Of a stretch of 9,209 nucleotides of DNA, positions 5,445-9,209 are shown in pieces. The DNA is from an uncultured Leucobacter sp. (GTDB lineage: Bacteria > Actinomycetota > Actinomycetes > Actinomycetales > Microbacteriaceae). The stretch lies in contig CAMFIY010000097.1 in assembly GCA_945952575.1 (NCBI GenBank), positions 1-9,209 on the forward strand. The letters are read 5' to 3'. The translations under genes and the position numbers were made by a program. Within the stretch, counting starts at the first letter, position 1. Every line of letters begins with the position of its first letter. Below the pieces are notes generated by a model. It worked only from the letters and a program-made list of their open reading frames with translations, ran no database searches and was not told the origin of the DNA.

Positions 5445-5450
5445 TACGAT
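5445..5450 (+). promoter_or_regulatory. -10 hexamer TACGAT for the gene at 5457 (leaderless)
   Basis: TACGAT, six G residues, then ATG at 5457. TANNNT with the start codon at the expected first transcribed base. The G-run abuts the ATG and is too close for a Shine-Dalgarno role. Confidence 0.55.
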
Positions 5451-5456
5451 GGGGGG

Positions 5457-6110
5457 ATGACCGAGCAGCCGGATCGCCGAGGCAGGCGGCGCACTCTCAT
5501 CGTCGTGCTCGCCGCCGCGGGCGCGTTGCTGCTCGGCGCGGTCGCGGCGATCGTCGTGCCGATCCTGACCCATTCCAGCGCGGGCGGTTCGGGACAGGTC
5601 GTCCCCGAGGGGTTCGTGCCGGTGACCAGTGCGACCGGCGCGGACGGTCGCACGCGCTCGATCTCCGTCGAGACGACGGACGGGGCGCCCGCGGATCTCT
5701 CCGCGTTGCGAGCGGGCGATGTGCTCGTGGTACGGGGCGAGGGGTACGACCCCGGCATGGGCATCTACGTGAGCATCTGCGCGGTGCCGAAGGCGGGGCA
5801 GAAGCCGTCGCCGTGCCTCGGCGGCCTCCCGGACGGGGCCATGGAGGAGCACGAGCCCGCTGCGCCCGGCACCGCGGACCCCCAGGCGAGCGTCTGGATC
5901 ACGGACGACTGGGCGTGGCGATCCTTCGCGACCCAGGGATACGACGACGCCGGGACCGGGAGCTTCACCGCCCGGCTGCTCGTCGCGAAGCCGGTGCAGG
6001 ACGATCTCGACTGCACGAAGGTCCGCTGCGCTGTCACCACCCGCTCGGATCACACGGCGGCGAGCGATCGGATCCAGGACATGCAGCTGCCCGTCGCCTT
6101 CGCCGAATAG
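5457..6110 (+). CDS. Membrane-anchored extracytoplasmic protein with four cysteines
   Basis: 217 residues. A basic N-terminus (RRGRRR, 7-12) precedes one hydrophobic helix (about 13-37) that is either an uncleaved anchor or a signal peptide; no clear cleavage site follows. The rest is extracytoplasmic: a variable linker, then a beta-rich domain with LRAGDVLVVRGEGYDPG (84-100), YVSICAV (104-110) and a C-terminal block DCTKVRCAVTTRSDHT (185-200). Cysteines 108, 120, 186 and 191 could form two disulfides. The pattern of a 'G...V..G.GY.PG..IYV..C' strand pair and 'DC...CAV.TR.DHT' recalls actinobacterial surface proteins with a neocarzinostatin-like Ig fold; that is memory-based inference, and no ligand or enzyme role is implied. 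An in-frame extension to 5289 is rejected because of the TACGAT promoter just before this ATG. Confidence 0.85.
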   Translation: MTEQPDRRGRRRTLIVVLAAAGALLLGAVAAIVVPILTHSSAGGSGQVVPEGFVPVTSATGADGRTRSISVETTDGAPADLSALRAGDVLVVRGEGYDPGMGIYVSICAVPKAGQKPSPCLGGLPDGAMEEHEPAAPGTADPQASVWITDDWAWRSFATQGYDDAGTGSFTARLLVAKPVQDDLDCTKVRCAVTTRSDHTAASDRIQDMQLPVAFAE

Positions 6111-6144
6111 TCTCCTCGCCGTATACATCGGGGGAGCCCGGGCG

Positions 6145-6150
6145 TATCGT
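6145..6150 (+). promoter_or_regulatory. Possible -10 (TATCGT) for the gene at 6194
   Basis: TATCGT fits TANNNT and would give a leader of about 37 bases containing the Shine-Dalgarno site at 6182-6188. TATACA at 6122-6127 is an alternative. The gap from the upstream stop is 83 bases, so separate transcription is plausible. Confidence 0.35.
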
Positions 6151-6181
6151 AAGGATGCGCCTGCTGCGCGTGGGCAGATCA

Positions 6182-6188
6182 AGGGGGA
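6182..6188 (+). promoter_or_regulatory. Shine-Dalgarno site of the Ig-like secreted protein
   Basis: AGGGGGA, 5 bases before the ATG at 6194. A strong site that selects this start out of a much longer open frame reaching back to 5411. Confidence 0.7.
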
Positions 6189-6193
6189 TTCCG

Positions 6194-7618
6194 ATGTCGA
6201 AGCAGACCGCACCGGCCGTGCCCGGCCGACGCTCGCAGCGCAGACCGGTGTCCCGCCGCCTCGGGGCCGGCATCGCGCTCGGCCTCGGGATCGCGCTCGC
6301 AGTGGGCGGCGCCCCGCTCGCCGCGCAGGCGGACACCACTCACACGGTCTCCGGAACGATCTACGACGCCTACGGGCAGCCGATGAACTGGACCTACGTC
6401 TGGGCGTATCACCCCGGAGGCACCGTCGGCGGTGATTTCGGCTCGGACTTCTCGCTCTCGGGGATCGTCTCAGGGGCGGTGACCCTCAACGCCGGTGACC
6501 ATTTTGCCGGCAGTCAGAGCGATCCGGACAAGATCGTGCTTCCGTTGACGGTGGGCTCGACCGATGTCAGCGGCCTGGTGCTCGTCCACCAGAGCGGCAC
6601 GATGCCGACACCGACGAACACGGCGAGCATATCCATCCAGGGGCAGCTGCGGGTCGGCCAGACGCTGACGCTCAGCGAGGCGCCGGACTACACGGACGTG
6701 CCGGGCGTGGTGGGCTTCAACGGCGACCGCCACTACTACTGGTCGTGCGGAGCGACGCGTCTCGACGACTCGGATGCGCCCAGCTACACCCTGACCGCCG
6801 CCGATGCGGGCTGCGAGATGGGGATCACCGTGATCTCGCATCCGACCGCTCTGGTGACCCCGAGCGCAGGCGGGTTCGGGCTGGTGACCTACTCCGCGAC
6901 CAGGCCGGGCGCCGTGGCTCCGGGCCTCGAGCTGGGGCAGCCGACCCTCGCGCGCCCCGGGGGGTCGACGGTCACCCTGCCGCGCAGCTCGCGGATCGGC
7001 ATCCTGTTCAACCTCTCCTTCACCGGCACGGCGCCGAGCGCCTCGGTGAGCTATGAGATGGAGACTTCCGCCGGCGTGCTCCCGCCGACAGTCGTGCTCG
7101 ACCGCAACGCCCTGATACCGGCGCGCTATCTCAAACGGCCGATGCTGCAGGGCTCGCCGGTCTACCCGGGCGCGGTCGGCGTGCAGTTCGATGCCGTGCC
7201 CGGCACGACACCCGGCAGATATCGGGTCGTGGTGCCGGTGACGCAGCTGCTGGACGGTGTCGGGCAGGCGACGAAGTCCGGCAGTGCGACGCTCGTCCTC
7301 AAGGCGAACACCGCCTATTCGAAGGCGGGCACGTCGGCGAAGCGCGCCGCACGGAGTTCGGGCGGATACGCGGTGTCCGTCGTGGCGCGGGGCTACCAGG
7401 CCGGCGCGACGGTGGCCGTTTACGACAAGCGCTCCGGGCAGCCCTATCGGCGAGTGGGGTCGGCAACGCTGAAGGCCTCGGGCAGCAAGGCGAGCGCGGT
7501 CGTCGCGGTGTCGAAGAAGTACGTCACGAAGGGCGGCCACCGCTACTACGTGAAGGTCGGAGCCGCGAAGTTCGCGCCGTCCTACCAGCTGCCGAGCGCC
7601 GCCTACGCGAAGCGCTGA
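6194..7618 (+). CDS. Secreted protein with carboxypeptidase-regulatory-like and Ig-like segments
   Basis: 474 residues, function unknown, probably a cell-surface or adhesion-type protein. Signal peptide: Arg-rich n-region (1-22), hydrophobic core (23-41), cleavage likely after AQA (44-46). Residues 50-133 (VSGTIYDAYGQPM...) look like a carboxypeptidase-regulatory/Cna-B-like beta sandwich. Residues 145-216 match the common actinobacterial repeat with GQLRVGQTLTL (150-160), HYYWSC (180-185) and YTLTAADAGCEM (198-209); Cys185 and Cys207 are the only cysteines and could bridge it. A less recognisable beta-rich part follows (247-370), then a Lys/Tyr/Ser-rich C-terminal domain (375-474) ending KR, with no LPXTG motif, lipobox or C-terminal helix, so release or non-covalent wall binding is expected. 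SRR at 20-22 resembles a Tat motif but lacks the usual Phe/Leu-Lys context. Confidence 0.9.
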   Translation: MSKQTAPAVPGRRSQRRPVSRRLGAGIALGLGIALAVGGAPLAAQADTTHTVSGTIYDAYGQPMNWTYVWAYHPGGTVGGDFGSDFSLSGIVSGAVTLNAGDHFAGSQSDPDKIVLPLTVGSTDVSGLVLVHQSGTMPTPTNTASISIQGQLRVGQTLTLSEAPDYTDVPGVVGFNGDRHYYWSCGATRLDDSDAPSYTLTAADAGCEMGITVISHPTALVTPSAGGFGLVTYSATRPGAVAPGLELGQPTLARPGGSTVTLPRSSRIGILFNLSFTGTAPSASVSYEMETSAGVLPPTVVLDRNALIPARYLKRPMLQGSPVYPGAVGVQFDAVPGTTPGRYRVVVPVTQLLDGVGQATKSGSATLVLKANTAYSKAGTSAKRAARSSGGYAVSVVARGYQAGATVAVYDKRSGQPYRRVGSATLKASGSKASAVVAVSKKYVTKGGHRYYVKVGAAKFAPSYQLPSAAYAKR

Positions 7619-7633
7619 AGTCGCCGCGTCGGT

Positions 7634-8929
7634 CTACGAGGCGCCGATCAGCGGTGAGATGATCAGCGTGGCCACCGTGTAGATCGCAAGCCCGGCGAGC
7701 GAGCCGACGACGGTCCCGTTGATGCGGATGAACTGCAGGTCCTTGCCGATCTGCAGTTCGATCTTCTCGGCCGCCTCCTGCGCGTCCCAGCGCTGCACCG
7801 TCTCGGTCACGACGTTCGCCAGGTCGTGCCGGTAGCGGCGCACCAGGTGCTCGACCGCCTGCATCACCCACACGTCGATCTTGTACTGCAGCGTGCTGTC
7901 GGCCAGCAGTCGCCCGCCGAAGTCGCGCAGCGCCGCGGTCATCCGCGTGCGCAGCTCGCTCCGCGGATCCTCCAGCATCGCGACGAGCACCGCACGGGCG
8001 CCGGCCCAGGTGGTCGCGGCGAGAGCCCGGATCCTCGGGCTGTCGAACACCTCGTGCTTGAACGCCTCGAGCTGTGCGCGGAGTTCGGGCTTCTCGCCGA
8101 GGTCGCGGCCGAGGTCGGCGAGGAAGTCGCGCGCCGCGATCCGGAACGGATGCCCGCGGTCTTCGGCGACGGATCGGGCGAAGCGGACGGCCTCGGAGTG
8201 CAGGCGGTCGTCGACGAAGCGGTGCGCGATGCTCGGCAGCCAGGCGGGGAGGCGGGAGGAGGCCATCCGCTCGAACGCCTCGGGGTGATTCACCAGCCAG
8301 TCCTCGAAGCGCGCCGCGGCGAGGTCGATGAGGGGCTCCTGATGCTCGCCGGCGACGAACGACTCGAGGGCGCGCCCGAGCAGCGGCCCCCATTCGGGGT
8401 CGACGACGTGCTTGCGCACGAGCGCCTCCACCAGGTCCTGCACATCGCGATCGTCGAGCACGGTCAGGGCGCCCAGGGCGACCTCGGAGACGAGCGCGTT
8501 GAGCTGCTCGGCGTTCCCGGGGCGCTGCATCCAGTCCCCGGCGGCGCGGGCGCCGCTGATCCCGGCGAGCTTCTCATGCACCACCTCGTCGGCGAGGAAG
8601 TTCTGCTCGATGAAGGATCCGAGGCCGCTGCCGATCTCGTCCTTCTTGCTCGAGACGAGGTTGGTGTGCGGGATCCGGAGGCCGAGCGGGTGCCGGAAGA
8701 GCGCCGTCACCGCGAACCAGTCGGCCAGCGCGCCGACCATCCCGCCCTCGCTGGCCGCGCGGACGAAGCCGAGCCAGGGGTAGCGCGACTGGAGGGCGAA
8801 GGAGACGACGAAGATGACGGCCATGAGGCCGAGCAGCCCGAGAGCGAGGCCCTGCATGCGGCGCAGCTGGGCGAGGCGCGCGAAGTCCTCGGGGGTCACC
8901 GCGCCGAGGGTGCGTTGGCTGCGTGGCAT
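7634..8929 (-). CDS. DUF445 family membrane protein
   Basis: 431 residues, function unknown; related to the YjiN group of DUF445 proteins. A hydrophobic helix at about 27-47 is followed by the family signature GALADWFAVTALFRHPLG (66-83) and IPHTNLV (86-92), then IGSGLGSFIEQNFL (99-112). The middle is a long charged, probably helical region with several regularly repeated segments. The C-terminus has FIRINGTVVGSL (400-411) and a final membrane helix (about 408-428). Both ends therefore sit at the membrane with a large soluble body between. The ATG at 8929 is chosen because CATAAT lies 6 bases upstream; GAGGG touches the ATG and cannot act as a ribosome binding site. It converges on the Ig-like gene with only 15 bases between stops and no terminator visible. 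Confidence 0.94.
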   Translation of the reverse strand: MPRSQRTLGAVTPEDFARLAQLRRMQGLALGLLGLMAVIFVVSFALQSRYPWLGFVRAASEGGMVGALADWFAVTALFRHPLGLRIPHTNLVSSKKDEIGSGLGSFIEQNFLADEVVHEKLAGISGARAAGDWMQRPGNAEQLNALVSEVALGALTVLDDRDVQDLVEALVRKHVVDPEWGPLLGRALESFVAGEHQEPLIDLAAARFEDWLVNHPEAFERMASSRLPAWLPSIAHRFVDDRLHSEAVRFARSVAEDRGHPFRIAARDFLADLGRDLGEKPELRAQLEAFKHEVFDSPRIRALAATTWAGARAVLVAMLEDPRSELRTRMTAALRDFGGRLLADSTLQYKIDVWVMQAVEHLVRRYRHDLANVVTETVQRWDAQEAAEKIELQIGKDLQFIRINGTVVGSLAGLAIYTVATLIISPLIGAS

Positions 8930-8935
8930 CCCTCA

Positions 8936-8941
8936 ATTATG
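8936..8941 (-). promoter_or_regulatory. -10 hexamer CATAAT of the DUF445 gene (leaderless)
   Basis: Read leftward, CATAAT (one mismatch to TATAAT), TGAGGG, then ATG at 8929. Same geometry as the other leaderless starts. Confidence 0.5.
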
Positions 8942-9009
8942 GCCCGGCGGATCGGTGCGCGCGTGCGTGCCTGGGAGACGTCACTGTTTCCGACCAGCGG
9001 CTGATGGAA

Positions 9010-9015
9010 TACTGT
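9010..9015 (+). promoter_or_regulatory. -10 hexamer TACTGT of the RND permease gene (leaderless)
   Basis: TACTGT, 5 bases, then ATG at 9021; no Shine-Dalgarno between. Spacing is one base shorter than in the other cases. Confidence 0.45.
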
Positions 9016-9020
9016 GAATC

Positions 9021-9159
9021 ATGCATCTGCTTGCCAGGCTGAGCCTGAAGAATCGTGCCCTCATCGCCCTTGTCACGATCGTCGCATCGGTGTTCGGCCT
9101 GATCGGGGTGGGGTCCCTGAAGCAGGAGCTGATGCCGTCGGTGCAGTTCCCGGCGATCG
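9021..9159 (+). CDS. RND-type efflux transporter permease, N-terminal fragment
   Basis: Only 46 native codons are visible. MHLLARLSLKNRAL leads into a hydrophobic first membrane helix (about 13-30) and then GSLKQELMPSVQFP (31-44), the characteristic start of the first periplasmic (here extracytoplasmic) domain of HAE1/AcrB-like permeases. Such proteins are proton-driven exporters of about 1000 residues; substrate cannot be told from this part. The ATG at 9021 is supported by the hydrophobic N-terminus and a TACTGT box 5 bases upstream. The reading frame continues to the window end, but from codon 47 on the DNA is sequencing adapter (translating to VSYTHLRAHET), so the gene is broken by the contig end and not by mutation. 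Confidence 0.85.
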
Positions 9160-9209
9160 CTGTCTCTTATACACATCTCCGAGCCCACGAGACGCTCATG
9201 AATCTCGTA
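9160..9209 (+). other. Illumina Nextera read-2 adapter plus i7 index (contamination)
   Basis: 9160-9178 is the reverse complement of the Tn5 mosaic end (CTGTCTCTTATACACATCT). 9179-9193 is CCGAGCCCACGAGAC, the rest of the Nextera read-2 adapter. 9194-9201 is GCTCATGA, which I recall as Nextera XT index N714. 9202-9209 ATCTCGTA is the start of the P7 flow-cell sequence. All 50 bases are in the expected order with no mismatch, so this is synthetic DNA left on the contig end. It is not a transposon of the organism. Confidence 0.98.

Noticed and set aside
5411..6193. Long N-terminal extension of the Ig-like secreted protein
   Set aside because: The extension overlaps the four-cysteine protein in another frame and would bury the signal peptide; the strong AGGGGGA before 6194 decides the start.
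6204..6240. Tat signal peptide on the Ig-like protein, given tatA nearby
   Set aside because: SRRLGAG lacks the hydrophobic residue and Lys of the usual motif; an ordinary Sec signal with AQA cleavage explains it.
7826..9004. 392-codon plus-strand open frame opposite the DUF445 gene
   Set aside because: Antisense shadow of a recognised family; no motif, no ribosome binding site, and it crosses the DUF445 promoter.
9160..9178. Tn5/IS50 mosaic end as a natural mobile element
   Set aside because: It is followed exactly by the Nextera read-2 adapter, index and P7 start, so it comes from library preparation.
8937..9188. 83-codon minus-strand frame starting MGSEMCIRDS
   Set aside because: Its first residues are translated adapter, a known database artefact; the rest is antisense to the permease start and the intergenic gap.

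Overview
The window is high-GC DNA from an actinobacterium. Gene content and protein wording (PurF, PurM and DUF3073 adjacent, SCP_3-type sterol-carrier protein, TatA, DUF445) fit Micrococcales, most likely Microbacteriaceae; a genus such as Leucobacter is only a guess. It is mostly a conserved chromosomal housekeeping region. I found no CRISPR array, insertion sequence, prophage gene, tRNA or rRNA, and no clear new defence or biosynthetic system. The right edge is not natural DNA: positions 9160-9209 are an Illumina Nextera adapter with its index, so the sequence is the end of an untrimmed assembled contig.

Layout, left to right. (1) 1-909 (-): purD, 303 N-terminal codons, cut by the left edge. 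(2) 1065-2157 (+): a sterol-carrier-like protein, a two-helix membrane protein and tatA, closed by a strong intrinsic terminator at 2200-2229. (3) 2364-3824 (-): purF, followed by a near copy of its own last codons about 104 bp downstream. (4) 3917-5047 (+): purM, divergent from purF across 92 bp. (5) 5111-5290 (-): a small DUF3073 protein, convergent with purM, with a nested palindrome in its leader. (6) 5457-6110 and 6194-7618 (+): two exported proteins, one membrane-anchored with four cysteines, the other with a signal peptide and Ig-like segments. (7) 7634-8929 (-): a DUF445 membrane protein. (8) 9021 onward (+): the first 46 codons of an RND-type efflux permease, which then runs into the adapter.

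Function. PurF, PurD and PurM catalyse steps 1, 2 and 5 of de novo purine synthesis (PRPP to phosphoribosylamine, to GAR, and FGAM to AIR), but here they sit in three separate transcription units. TatA is a pore subunit of the twin-arginine export system. The exported proteins and the efflux permease form a cell-envelope half to the right of the purine half.

Expression. A recurrent theme is start codons placed 5-7 bases after a -10-like hexamer with no usable Shine-Dalgarno site. This is seen for purD, the sterol-carrier gene, the two-helix protein, purM, the four-cysteine protein, DUF445 and the RND permease, and it predicts leaderless mRNAs. purF, tatA, DUF3073 and the Ig-like protein instead have Shine-Dalgarno leaders. 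All gaps between genes are under 300 bases.
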